This document shows positions 1-6,457 of a stretch of DNA of 20,736 bases, piece after piece. Within the stretch, counting starts at the first letter, position 1. Each line of letters begins with the position of its first letter. The notes beneath the pieces were generated by a model. The model made no database searches and had not been told where the DNA came from. It was given only the letters and a program-made list of their open reading frames with translations. The position numbers and the translations under genes were made by a program. Source of the stretch: a virus; the IMG/VR virus record IMGVR_UViG_3300037963_001909, positions 1 to 20,736 of that record; one strand, 5' to 3'.

Positions 1-123
1 TCCATCAGGTCCCTCCATAGAATCCTGGACAACAAATACCGTGCACGAAACCGGCAGTCTGGACGTTGGATCATCCATCCAAGATTGGACACGTCCGGTG
101 CGAGAAATTACTGAGGTGGTCAT
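1..123 (-). CDS. Ribonucleotide reductase, N-terminal fragment (runs off the window)
   Basis: The frame opens with ATG at 123 and stays open to base 1 (41 codons), so only the N-terminus is visible. Residues 25-38 read VSCTVFVVQDSMEG. A cysteine (C27) followed seven residues later by Asp-Ser resembles the block around the first redox cysteine of ribonucleotide reductase catalytic subunits (SCxxxxxxDS). The protein starts only about 25 residues before this block, so it lacks the long N-terminal region and ATP cone of cellular enzymes, as I recall for the short enzymes of T7-like cyanophages. The start overlaps the stop of the MazG-like gene by 4 bases (ATGA), implying coupled translation. The role would be making dNTPs from host ribonucleotides. 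The class, probably B12-dependent class II, cannot be judged from this fragment. Confidence 0.6.
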   Translation of the reverse strand, partial: MTTSVISRTGRVQSWMDDPTSRLPVSCTVFVVQDSMEGPDG

Positions 124-464
124 TCGATAATCAGATCAAGAAGATGTGGTTCTTTATAGTTTGGTCCCTTCAGGACTTTGCCGTCTGCACGGTAGATAGG
201 TTTGCCATTGTCATCCAACTTAGACATGTTAGATTCATGGACCCGACGCATGGCTTCGTCAAGGTCCCACTCCTGTGATGCAGCAAACTGGTAGCAAACA
301 TACACAAGGTCTGCTAGTTCTTTGAGCTGATCACAATCATCTTTCATGTGGTAGGCCTCATGGAACTCAGACCATTCCTCATCGATCAAAGCTTTCTGTA
401 TGCCTCTTTCCGCTACCCCAGTCATCAACATATACGCTGAGCGGAACTGTTCGGCCATCGTCAT
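120..464 (-). CDS. mazG: MazG-like nucleotide pyrophosphohydrolase
   Basis: This is an all-alpha NTP pyrophosphatase candidate of 114 residues. It shows the metal-binding pattern EExxE (E29, E30, E33) followed by ExxD (E49, D52). The C-terminal part has the phage-type stretch NMSKLDDNGKPIY...KVLKGPNY. Such enzymes hydrolyse (d)NTPs or alarmone-like nucleotides and occur in many cyanophages. The start is uncertain: ATGs at 464 and 458 give a plausible N-terminus, ATG 491 adds nine residues, and an upstream extension to 578 would run deep into the preceding gene in another frame. None has a good Shine-Dalgarno sequence. With start 464 it overlaps the DUF3310 gene by 86 bases. Its 3' end is coupled to the reductase gene by ATGA. 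Confidence 0.8.
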   Translation of the reverse strand: MTMAEQFRSAYMLMTGVAERGIQKALIDEEWSEFHEAYHMKDDCDQLKELADLVYVCYQFAASQEWDLDEAMRRVHESNMSKLDDNGKPIYRADGKVLKGPNYKEPHLLDLIIE

Positions 465-669
465 CAGGCTGCGATGAATGTAGGAGTTCATTTTCAAGGT
501 AGTGGATAGCTTTTTTAAGGTCTTGAGTCTTTGTGTCAGGACTTTTGAAACCGGCTCTGCAAATATATTTAATAGCATTGCCGAGATGGTAGTTGAGTTC
601 TTGGTCTCTAATGAAATCCCATACTTCTATTGATCCTCGGGTGTAGTGAGAAGGGGATTGTTGGGCCAT
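379..669 (-). CDS. DUF3310 protein, T7 gp1.7-like (nucleotide kinase family)
   Basis: This protein of 96 residues has the DUF3310 core at its N-terminus. HYTRGSIEVWDFIRDQ is followed by LNYHLGNAIKYICRAG and then by the helix DLKKAIHYLENEL. The family includes T7 gp1.7, a nucleotide kinase affecting dTMP/dGMP use. The conserved part ends near residue 62. The tail, rich in Asp, Gly and Ser, overlaps the MazG-like gene in another frame. The start ATG at 669 lies inside the end of the NblA-like gene (43-base overlap). In T7 gene 1.7 lies between the polymerase-ligase region and gene 2; here it sits after the exonuclease in a nucleotide-supply cluster. Domain identity is confident, but kinase activity is inferred from T7. 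Confidence 0.82.
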   Translation of the reverse strand: MAQQSPSHYTRGSIEVWDFIRDQELNYHLGNAIKYICRAGFKSPDTKTQDLKKAIHYLENELLHSSQPDDDGRTVPLSVYVDDWGSGKRHTESFDR

Positions 670-869
670 TGTTTAACTAAGTTTGAAACAGTATTCGAAA
701 GGCAGAAACACTGCCGTTGTAGCGCAATAAAAACAGTAATTAGATCTGCTTTATCCGCTTGTGGTAGCAAGTCTTCAAGCCTCCTAAGTTTGAACTGCTG
801 TTCCATTGTTAGTTCCACTACTGGTGGTGGTGGGAAGCCAGGGGATGACTCTCCGTTCGACTGCATCAT
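627..869 (-). CDS. nblA: NblA-like phycobilisome-degradation adaptor candidate
   Basis: The protein has 80 residues. Residues 20-68 match the NblA pattern without gaps as I remember it: LTMEQQFKLRRLED, then a helix, then LQRQ and NLVKQW, compared with LSLEQEFKLR...ED...RQ...LLKH in NblA. Cyanobacterial NblA directs the phycobilisome antenna to Clp protease, and phage copies are known. The N-terminal 19 residues are Pro/Gly/Ser-rich. A start at internal Met22 would leave too little before the conserved block, so the ATG at 869 (next Met at 866) is preferred. It overlaps the end of the exonuclease gene by 86 bases and the start of the DUF3310 gene by 43. The central helix departs from NblA (ADKADLITVF) and residues for phycobiliprotein contact cannot be verified by eye. 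It could be a cyanophage family that only resembles NblA. Confidence 0.55.
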   Translation of the reverse strand: MMQSNGESSPGFPPPPVVELTMEQQFKLRRLEDLLPQADKADLITVFIALQRQCFCLSNTVSNLVKQWPNNPLLTTPEDQ

Positions 870-1539
870 AGTTAGTGTGCTGTAAGATTTTTGCGAGACG
901 TGCGTTCATCAACGCAGTGTCTTCATCCAATTCTTTGGACTCAAATGCTTTGACGACTGTCTCCCATGTGTAGCCTTCCTTTTCCAGCAAGTCGATGGCA
1001 CGTTTGACTCCAATGCCGGGCACGCCTGCGTAACCATCGGTCTGGTCACCGGCTAGTGTCTGCACAAGATGCCAACGCATACCCTCTTCCTCTGTGATGT
1101 CCACAGTTTCTTTAAGGTCGTACAACTTGCCAGGAATCTGACGCATATCTTTGTCAGGACTGACGATAATGTTGCCAGGCTCGTGCGTTGCAAAGATACC
1201 CATGGCATCGTCTGCCTCAAGCTCATCGATGCGTACGACTTTGTAGAAGGCACTAAGCTCGTTAATTACACGGCGGTAACCACAGGGCTTTTTACGGTTT
1301 CGGTGACCCTTGTAATCGGGGTAAATTTTTTTCCTAAAATTCTTAGAGTCACTGAAAAACAGCACAGGCTCTGCATTAAAAAACTCAGAACGAATCTTCT
1401 CAATGTCACGTTCAACAGAACGGTAGGCTTCGCTAAACCTGCTGACCACAGTGATCACATCATCACCCCAGTCAATCTCAGACTCTGCTGCAGCACAGCA
1501 CTTGTAGACAATGAAGTCAGCGTCAATGAGCAGTTTCAT
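784..1539 (-). CDS. 5'-3' exonuclease, T7 gp6-like (FEN family)
   Basis: The protein has 251 residues. FEN/5'-nuclease metal sites are visible in order: LLIDADFIVY at the N-terminus, FRKKIYPDYKGHRNRKK in the middle, IDELEADDAMG, IIVSPDKDMRQIPG, and the helix-hairpin-helix region LAGDQTDGYAGVPGIGVKRA. In T7 this enzyme removes RNA primers and degrades host DNA to supply nucleotides. The ATG at 1539 overlaps the stop of the LAGLIDADG ORF by 4 bases (ATGA). The C-terminus (Ser/Thr/Asn-rich) overlaps the NblA-like gene. Length is a little below T7 gp6 (about 300 residues), but all expected acidic motifs are present. Confidence 0.93.
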   Translation of the reverse strand: MKLLIDADFIVYKCCAAAESEIDWGDDVITVVSRFSEAYRSVERDIEKIRSEFFNAEPVLFFSDSKNFRKKIYPDYKGHRNRKKPCGYRRVINELSAFYKVVRIDELEADDAMGIFATHEPGNIIVSPDKDMRQIPGKLYDLKETVDITEEEGMRWHLVQTLAGDQTDGYAGVPGIGVKRAIDLLEKEGYTWETVVKAFESKELDEDTALMNARLAKILQHTNYDAVERRVIPWLPTTTSSGTNNGTAVQT

Positions 1540-1979
1540 TTTTTAGAGTGGTACCAGGAAAAGAATTGGTCGGCCTTAGCACGACGACGGTCATGCATGT
1601 ATGGGTAAAATCTGATAACCAAATCATAAATTGTTTTACGAGCACCTGTCTTCCACACACCAGAAGGCTTGTGGTTTTCTTTTCTAGAAGGTTTTTTACG
1701 CAAACCATTGAGGTTTCCTACAAAACCGATGGCTTCATAATATGACCACAACACATCCATGTCGGTCATTTCAACACTCATTTCCCATTTGTCTTCAGTT
1801 GTACAATAACTAAGACAGCCTTCGCCTTCAAAGATGCCGATGGCCCAGGCAAACGGATCAGTGAACGTCAGCCCAATTGTGTCCCTCTTTTGCTTCAGCA
1901 GCGATTGGTACGCGGAGATTGTAGTATTGTCCGGCTCGTCTTGCGGATTCGAGTAGGCATTCTGAAAGATACTTTGCAT
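1536..1979 (-). CDS. LAGLIDADG-type homing endonuclease ORF (start uncertain)
   Basis: A single LAGLIDADG-like helix is seen in DPFAWAIGIFEGEGCLS, with the acidic residue in the usual EGEG context. It is followed by a basic region (LRKKPSRKENHKPSG) and YPYMHDRRRAKADQF. One motif implies action as a homodimer. The frame overlaps the 3' end of the DNA polymerase gene in a +1 frame. ATG 1979 gives 147 residues but puts about 40 codons inside the polymerase gene and has no Shine-Dalgarno. The domain itself begins near the polymerase stop at 1858. An in-frame ATT (about 1876) follows AAGAGGG by 5 bases and would be an unusual start. The stop overlaps the exonuclease ATG. The family is a mobile gene that often cuts essential phage genes; the neighbouring DNA polymerase is the natural target guess. 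Confidence 0.75.
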   Translation of the reverse strand: MQSIFQNAYSNPQDEPDNTTISAYQSLLKQKRDTIGLTFTDPFAWAIGIFEGEGCLSYCTTEDKWEMSVEMTDMDVLWSYYEAIGFVGNLNGLRKKPSRKENHKPSGVWKTGARKTIYDLVIRFYPYMHDRRRAKADQFFSWYHSKK

Positions 1980-3132
1980 TTTTAGGGTGGGTTTCGTACT
2001 GCAATTCGTCGTGGATAAACGCAAGCTGGTGACAGTCGATGTCTTTTAAAGACTCGTTTGTCAATACCATCCAGCGTTTTGCGATAACACCGGCCCCTGA
2101 CTGGAGCAGGTAGTTCAGCGATTTATGTTGGCTTTCGACCTTGATAGATCTGCCGTCAATAGATTTAACGTAGCCTTTTTTACTTGACTTCTTTATAGCC
2201 TTAAGCAATTCTGCAAGGCCATCAATAGCAGAAACAAATGCCTCTCTAATTTCTGCCCCTTTCTTTTTAGCTTCATCTTCTTTTAGGGAAGAGTCAAAAG
2301 AGAGTCCGATTTTGGCATTGCCTGCTCCATAGAGGAAGGCATAGCTGATGGTTTTGACGGCACGCCTTGAGATCCCAATCCGGTCGGCATTAACTTGGTG
2401 AATGTCGCCATTGAGGAGAATATCCGCGTAGCGACCCCCGTCATAGCGTGCAAGGTAATGAGCGAGCATCCTAAGTTCAATACCAGCAAGGTCAGCACCA
2501 ACCATGATGTAGTTGGGCGTTGCTTTGAACAGTTGTCTACAGTCATGATCAGAAGGTACCTGACTTAAATTTGGTTTACGGTGTGCACATCTATGCGTAT
2601 TAGTTGCAACTGAGCAGTGGTGATGTATGCGGCTAGCAGTCGTACATAGCTTCAGCCATGCGTTCATGCCTTCCGAGATCATCCCCAATTTCTTTGTAAT
2701 AGTTAGACACTTCAGAAAGTCCTCTGCAATCGTAATCCCACTTGCAGCAACTTCCTTTAGTACAGTCTCGTCGATCAGGACTTTGCCTGTCGGTGTATGT
2801 TGTGTCGGCTCCCATTTGTAATGCTCTTGTAAGCACCACGCTATGTGATCACGTGATACAGGATTGAATTCGGTGGTGCGGGTGAATGTTGCTCCGGCAA
2901 TATACCCGTAGCGTCGGTTATTTGCTTTAGGAGTAAATTCCGATCGTGGGTAGAAAGGATGCCGGTTTTGTAGTAACTGACAAGTTTCTTCAAGCTCTCT
3001 TCTGAGAGCAGATGACAGTTGCCATGCAGAGCGTTCATCAAAATACCATCCATGAAGTTCCTGTTCGGTGAGGATTTTTGCTACTTGGTGCTCAAGTAAG
3101 ACCCATTCAGGTAGCGGTGGAAGTGGTCGCAT
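1858..3132 (-). CDS. DNA polymerase, family A polymerase domain (second part of a split gp5)
   Basis: This carries the palm/fingers/thumb part of a T7 gp5-like enzyme. Motif A is VGADLAGIELRMLAHYL (catalytic Asp), motif B is RRAVKTISYAFLYGAG (Lys and Tyr of the O-helix), and motif C is AFIHDELQ. The C-terminus NWADVH matches the usual end of the family, so the 3' end is complete. Homology starts at LPEWVLLEHQVAKILTEQE, which in T7-like enzymes directly follows the exonuclease domain. Here that domain is encoded in another frame. ATG 3132 is the only ATG just before the homologous part. The same frame is open upstream to a GTG at 3189, overlapping the exonuclease ORF by 109 bases. Neither start has a clear Shine-Dalgarno, so a -1 frameshift from the upstream ORF is also possible. 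Confidence 0.92.
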   Translation of the reverse strand: MRPLPPLPEWVLLEHQVAKILTEQELHGWYFDERSAWQLSSALRRELEETCQLLQNRHPFYPRSEFTPKANNRRYGYIAGATFTRTTEFNPVSRDHIAWCLQEHYKWEPTQHTPTGKVLIDETVLKEVAASGITIAEDFLKCLTITKKLGMISEGMNAWLKLCTTASRIHHHCSVATNTHRCAHRKPNLSQVPSDHDCRQLFKATPNYIMVGADLAGIELRMLAHYLARYDGGRYADILLNGDIHQVNADRIGISRRAVKTISYAFLYGAGNAKIGLSFDSSLKEDEAKKKGAEIREAFVSAIDGLAELLKAIKKSSKKGYVKSIDGRSIKVESQHKSLNYLLQSGAGVIAKRWMVLTNESLKDIDCHQLAFIHDELQYETHPKNAKYLSECLLESARRAGQYYNLRVPIAAEAKEGHNWADVH

Positions 3133-3620
3133 AGTTTGCGGGTGACGTTGACATCTTGTATGCAGTAATCTTGCATTTCTTGGCTCCACTCCTTCCAGTC
3201 AGCGGTCTTACCAAAGTTGCCTTTGTACTCATTCAACCTATAACCGTAAGATTCAAGTGAATGCCTACCGTATAGCTGTGATGGCATCATGTCGAACTTG
3301 TGTTTCATATCAACGTCGAGCATATCTGTGTGATACAGACGTGACAGAAGCAAAGTGTCTACAACCAGGGCGGTTGGTGAGAACCACGGGTAAATTTTAC
3401 TGAGGCAAGGAATGTCATACCCGATAATGTTGTGACCCACAATGATGTCAGCATCTTCGAGCCGTTGGACACCCCGGGTAAGCGGTTCAGCATCACCCTG
3501 ATCGTTGTAAACAATCGTAGTGTCAGTCTCTTGCTCGTAGATAACAAGGCAATGGATGCAGGTAACATCATGTAGCAGGCCGTTGCTTTCTAGGTCGAAC
3601 ACTAGAGTGGTTCCAGACAT
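3081..3620 (-). CDS. DNA polymerase 3'-5' exonuclease domain (first part of a split gp5)
   Basis: This encodes the proofreading domain of a T7 gp5-like polymerase (179 residues). The three Exo motifs are intact: FDLESNGL near the N-terminus (Asp, Glu), DADIIVGHNIIGYDIPCL (Asn and Asp), and DYCIQDVNVT (Tyr and Asp). HSLESYGYRLNEYKG between them is typical of the family. After CDHFHRYL the frame leaves the homologous sequence, runs ten more codons and stops at 3081. The expected continuation (PEWVLLEH) is in the -1 frame. ATG 3620 places the Exo I motif at residues 8-13 as in T7; a GTG at 3644 would add eight residues. The gene begins 50 bases after the primase/helicase stop. It may act as a separate subunit or be joined to the polymerase by frameshifting. 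Confidence 0.88.
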   Translation of the reverse strand: MSGTTLVFDLESNGLLHDVTCIHCLVIYEQETDTTIVYNDQGDAEPLTRGVQRLEDADIIVGHNIIGYDIPCLSKIYPWFSPTALVVDTLLLSRLYHTDMLDVDMKHKFDMMPSQLYGRHSLESYGYRLNEYKGNFGKTADWKEWSQEMQDYCIQDVNVTRKLCDHFHRYLNGSYLSTK

Positions 3621-3654
3621 AGGTCTTGTCAACGAATTGTGCACGTTTTACCAT
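3568..3654 (-). CDS. Possible 28-residue ORF between helicase and DNA polymerase
   Basis: An ATG at 3654 opens a frame of 28 residues beginning MVKRAQFVDKTYVWN and ending at 3568 inside the exonuclease gene. The same frame is open upstream across the helicase stop and reads GPPNPPTPE just before the ATG, a composition that looks more protein-like than random. No Shine-Dalgarno precedes the ATG. The upstream frame is +1 relative to the helicase gene. It may be a real micro-protein, an extension of the helicase by frameshift, or chance. Confidence 0.22.
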   Translation of the reverse strand: MVKRAQFVDKTYVWNHSSVRPRKQRPAT

Positions 3655-3670
3655 CTCTGGTGTGGGTGGG

Positions 3671-5305
3671 TTAGGAGGACCAAGAAGTTTTATCGTGTGG
3701 ATCGAAGTCCTGGGGAGCTTCAGTTTCATTAAATTTACAGGTAGATAAATCGTAATCTAGTAAACACGCGATGCCAGTTTCGCCAGAATATCGATTCTTA
3801 AGGACTCGCACTGTCGTAGCATCGTGTTTAGATCCACTCTGCTGATTTCGTTCGAGTGCAATAACGCTATCTGAGAGCTGAGCAATTGCAGCTGAGCCGC
3901 GTAACTGGCCGAGAGTAACTCTTGCTCCTTCTTCATGATTCTTGTCCGATTGTGTTGTACGTCGAAGGTGGGACACCAAGAACATGGCAATGCCAGTCCG
4001 TTCCACAAGACTGCGGAGACGGGTCATGGTGATGTCCAGCATCCGTCGTTCGTCGCCATCCAGGCCAGACAAAAGAATGCTGAGGTGATCAAGAAAGACA
4101 ACACGGGTCTCTAACCCTGCTGCCATGTACTCAATACGGTTATAGATATGGTCAGGGTCATAGCTACCGAAACCGTCAAACAGGTGAAGGTTCCAGTTAG
4201 CTATGGTTTTGTCGAAATGATCTGTCAGATCTCGTTTGCTGTGTTCTCCGATGTGGAGAGACTGTCCGACTGCTGATGACATGAGTCCGAGAGCAGTACG
4301 GCGGTTAGATTCTTCAAGTGCCAGGTAACCGACCCGTTCTCCTGTATTAAGAAGGTCAACTGCGAGTTGACGACAGAAGGAGCTTTTTCCGATGCCAGAC
4401 CCCGCAGTAATTGTTGTAAGTTCCCCAAACCTGATCCCGTGAAGCTTTGTTTGTAGTCCTTGAAAGGAGTAGTCATGATCAGCAGGGGGTGAGGGTGTCG
4501 TTACAACTTCTAGCAGGTCTTTGGCATCGATAATGCCATCAGGTGTGTACTTTTGATGGTCGTAGTTACATACGGCTCGGATAGCTTCTGTATCTCCGGC
4601 CTGTAAAGCCTCTGAGGCGTCCTTGTAACCGTCTAGAAAGCCTGTGTAAACCTTTCCAGGTGGTAAGACCCCGGCGCACTCTTTTGCGGCCTCTCTACCG
4701 GCATCATCGTCATCAAAAAATATGACGATTTTGTCGTAGTAGTTGACCCATTCATAGTTGTTTTGAATGGCTTTCTTGGCAGCAGGTGCACCGTTGGGGA
4801 TAGAGACCACGTCCCAATTTGGTTGGGCCTCCCAGACGCTCATCGCATCCATTTCCCCTTCGACGATAACAAGCTTGGTGGTTTGCTTTGTCGTCTTGTG
4901 GCGGAAGTTCTGCATTCCGTACAAGGTTTTGACCTCGCCTTCGCAGCGAAACTCCTTACCTTTGGTTCTTACCTTAGCCCCAGTAAGCTTTCCATCCACA
5001 TCATAGTAATAGTGGCGTAGAACCTGTCCATCCTTGTAGGTTTTGAACAGTTCTGCGGTCTTTTCACTAATCTTCCGTGTAGCCAATCGGGCAGCAGACC
5101 CTTGGAGTTGGACATCGGACATGGTGTGATTGTGATTGGATGTTGAGCCATCACTGCCTGTGCGGTAGTGACACTTGTGACAAAACGTGTGACCATCTGT
5201 GTACAGAGCGTTGGCATCCGAAGAACCGCAGTTATTGCAAGGCATGTGCCTGACAAACTCACTCTCTACATCAGCCACTTGATTGGAATGTTTGAGAATG
5301 AACAC
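3671..5305 (-). CDS. Primase/helicase, T7 gp4-like
   Basis: The protein has 544 residues with the full gp4 architecture. The N-terminal zinc-binding domain has C23, C26, C42 and C45 (PCNNCGSS...TFCHKCH). Toprim motifs are VIVEGEMDAM near 146-155 and IFFDDDDAGREAA near 195-207. A RecA-type DnaB-like helicase has Walker A GSGIGKSS at 302-309, LALEES as the next motif, VFLDHLS as Walker B and VSHLRR near the end. It synthesises primers and unwinds DNA as a hexamer ahead of the split polymerase. The start at 5305 lies 40 bases inside the endonuclease gene. An internal Met62 falls close to where T7 starts its zinc-free short form (Met64), but no Shine-Dalgarno precedes it. The C-terminus (PQDFDPHDKT) is acidic, like the gp5-binding tail of T7 gp4. 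Confidence 0.96.
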   Translation of the reverse strand: MFILKHSNQVADVESEFVRHMPCNNCGSSDANALYTDGHTFCHKCHYRTGSDGSTSNHNHTMSDVQLQGSAARLATRKISEKTAELFKTYKDGQVLRHYYYDVDGKLTGAKVRTKGKEFRCEGEVKTLYGMQNFRHKTTKQTTKLVIVEGEMDAMSVWEAQPNWDVVSIPNGAPAAKKAIQNNYEWVNYYDKIVIFFDDDDAGREAAKECAGVLPPGKVYTGFLDGYKDASEALQAGDTEAIRAVCNYDHQKYTPDGIIDAKDLLEVVTTPSPPADHDYSFQGLQTKLHGIRFGELTTITAGSGIGKSSFCRQLAVDLLNTGERVGYLALEESNRRTALGLMSSAVGQSLHIGEHSKRDLTDHFDKTIANWNLHLFDGFGSYDPDHIYNRIEYMAAGLETRVVFLDHLSILLSGLDGDERRMLDITMTRLRSLVERTGIAMFLVSHLRRTTQSDKNHEEGARVTLGQLRGSAAIAQLSDSVIALERNQQSGSKHDATTVRVLKNRYSGETGIACLLDYDLSTCKFNETEAPQDFDPHDKTSWSS

Positions 5306-5619
5306 CAGAGGATTCCTAAACGTTCACAGTATTGTGCGTAGGTGGTTTTAGATTTTTTAGATATTGTGTTGTAAGGAGCCTGGAAGACCATCCGTAGGTC
5401 GAGCTTAGGATTCTGTTCCTTCACTGCTTTGATCTTTCTCCTGTCTTTACTGTCCCAATACCCTTTGCATTCCAGATGCACCCCGTTAGGTAGGATGAAG
5501 TCTGGCTTGTAGATGTGGGCAATGGTGTAGTCAACCTTGACGGTTTCGTATTCATACTTGACGTCAAGGTCAACCAACAGGTCAGCTACTTTCTCCTCCA
5601 ATCTGGATCGGAAAGCCAT
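5266..5619 (-). CDS. Endonuclease I / Holliday-junction resolvase, T7 gp3-like
   Basis: The protein has 117 residues, against 149 in T7. The PD-(D/E)xK nuclease core is visible as YKPDFILPNGVHLECKGYW, with D40, E50 and K52 spaced as D55, E65 and K67 of T7 gp3. An N-terminal FRSRLEEKVADLL helix supplies the upstream glutamate. It resolves branched DNA before packaging and helps degrade host DNA. The ATG at 5619 overlaps the TAA of the winged-helix gene (TAATG). The 3' end overlaps the primase start by 40 bases. Confidence 0.93.
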   Translation of the reverse strand: MAFRSRLEEKVADLLVDLDVKYEYETVKVDYTIAHIYKPDFILPNGVHLECKGYWDSKDRRKIKAVKEQNPKLDLRMVFQAPYNTISKKSKTTYAQYCERLGILWCSFSNIPIKWLM

Positions 5620-5885
5620 TAACTAGCCTCACAGCTAAACCAAACAGCAGCATTTCTACCTGACCTATTTGGTCGTTTACCTTTTTTGTGGATGAAAGGT
5701 GGCTCCGTGTTAGCTAGTTCATTGATTCGAGCCGTTACAGTTCCACTGCTCATAGACAATTTATTTTCAACCTCTTGGCAGGTCATACCGTCCGGTGAAC
5801 TTTTGATTGCATCTAAAACAATGAGACAAAGGCGATTAACGTGAGGTTGAATCTCTACGAGAGCTTCAATTTTTGTGTCAGCCAT
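5619..5885 (-). CDS. Small winged-helix DNA-binding protein
   Basis: The protein has 88 residues. The layout fits a winged helix-turn-helix: helix VNRLCLIVLDAIKSSPDG, then MTCQEVENKLSMSSGTVTAR as the helix-turn-helix (recognition helix SSGTVTARINELA), then a basic wing FIHKKGKRPNRSGRNAAVW. It lies between the SSB and endonuclease genes with TGATG/TAATG overlaps on both sides, so it is made together with replication proteins. The T7 module has no obvious counterpart at this place. It may regulate middle genes or act in DNA replication. No family name can be given with certainty. Confidence 0.75.
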   Translation of the reverse strand: MADTKIEALVEIQPHVNRLCLIVLDAIKSSPDGMTCQEVENKLSMSSGTVTARINELANTEPPFIHKKGKRPNRSGRNAAVWFSCEAS

Positions 5886-6457
5886 CAGAAGTCATCCTCC
5901 ACTGCTTCCTCCTGCTGGTCATTGATAATGTTGGGCTCGCTTTGTTTGAAGCCTTTGGTCTTACCAAACAACTCAGCCACGTCAGTGTCGTCCATGTCAC
6001 CGACATCGGTACCAGCCTCAGACGAAACCGAGACAATCTGTACACCCACTAGCTTGAGGCTAGTTCCGTAGGTGACACCATCCTTGAGGACGTAAGGCTT
6101 TTGGTAGAAAGCTAGTTTGACTTTGCTGCCGCTAAAGACAGGTACGTTCTCATCAGTGACTGGAGTTCCTTCAGTGTCAACAATGACAGGTTTGGTCTCG
6201 TCTTTCCAGGAGAACTTGATCTTGTACTTACCCTCTGCGACCTCTTCCCACGGCTCAGGCTTAAGGGTAGAACGCTTCGGGTTCTTCAGTTTAGACTCAG
6301 CCCATGCAAGGCTTGTCGGACGATCAGTTTCAAGTTGATCGACCACGTCATCACCGACGATTGCAGAGAGACTAAACCCAAACTTGCTGGGTTTCATCAC
6401 AGCTTGGTAGCCTTCAAGGATGACAGGCTCTTCAGTTTTGAAAATGGTGCGGGCCAT
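5885..6457 (-). CDS. Single-stranded DNA-binding protein, T7 gp2.5-like
   Basis: The protein has 190 residues. Position directly after RNA polymerase and before endonuclease I matches gp2.5. It has a beta-rich body (KIKFSWKDETKPVIVD, SKVKLAFYQKPYVLKDG, SLKLVGVQIVSV) consistent with an OB fold. The C-terminus is strongly acidic and ends in Phe (QQEEAVEDDF), the hallmark through which gp2.5 contacts polymerase and helicase. The ATG overlaps the RNA polymerase TAA (TAATG) and the TGA overlaps the next ATG, so the three genes are tightly coupled. Confidence 0.92.
   Translation of the reverse strand: MARTIFKTEEPVILEGYQAVMKPSKFGFSLSAIVGDDVVDQLETDRPTSLAWAESKLKNPKRSTLKPEPWEEVAEGKYKIKFSWKDETKPVIVDTEGTPVTDENVPVFSGSKVKLAFYQKPYVLKDGVTYGTSLKLVGVQIVSVSSEAGTDVGDMDDTDVAELFGKTKGFKQSEPNIINDQQEEAVEDDF

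Noticed and set aside
1069-1608. Plus-strand frame of 179 codons opposite the exonuclease
   Set aside because: Antisense of a well-supported gene with clear catalytic motifs; no start signal or recognisable domain.
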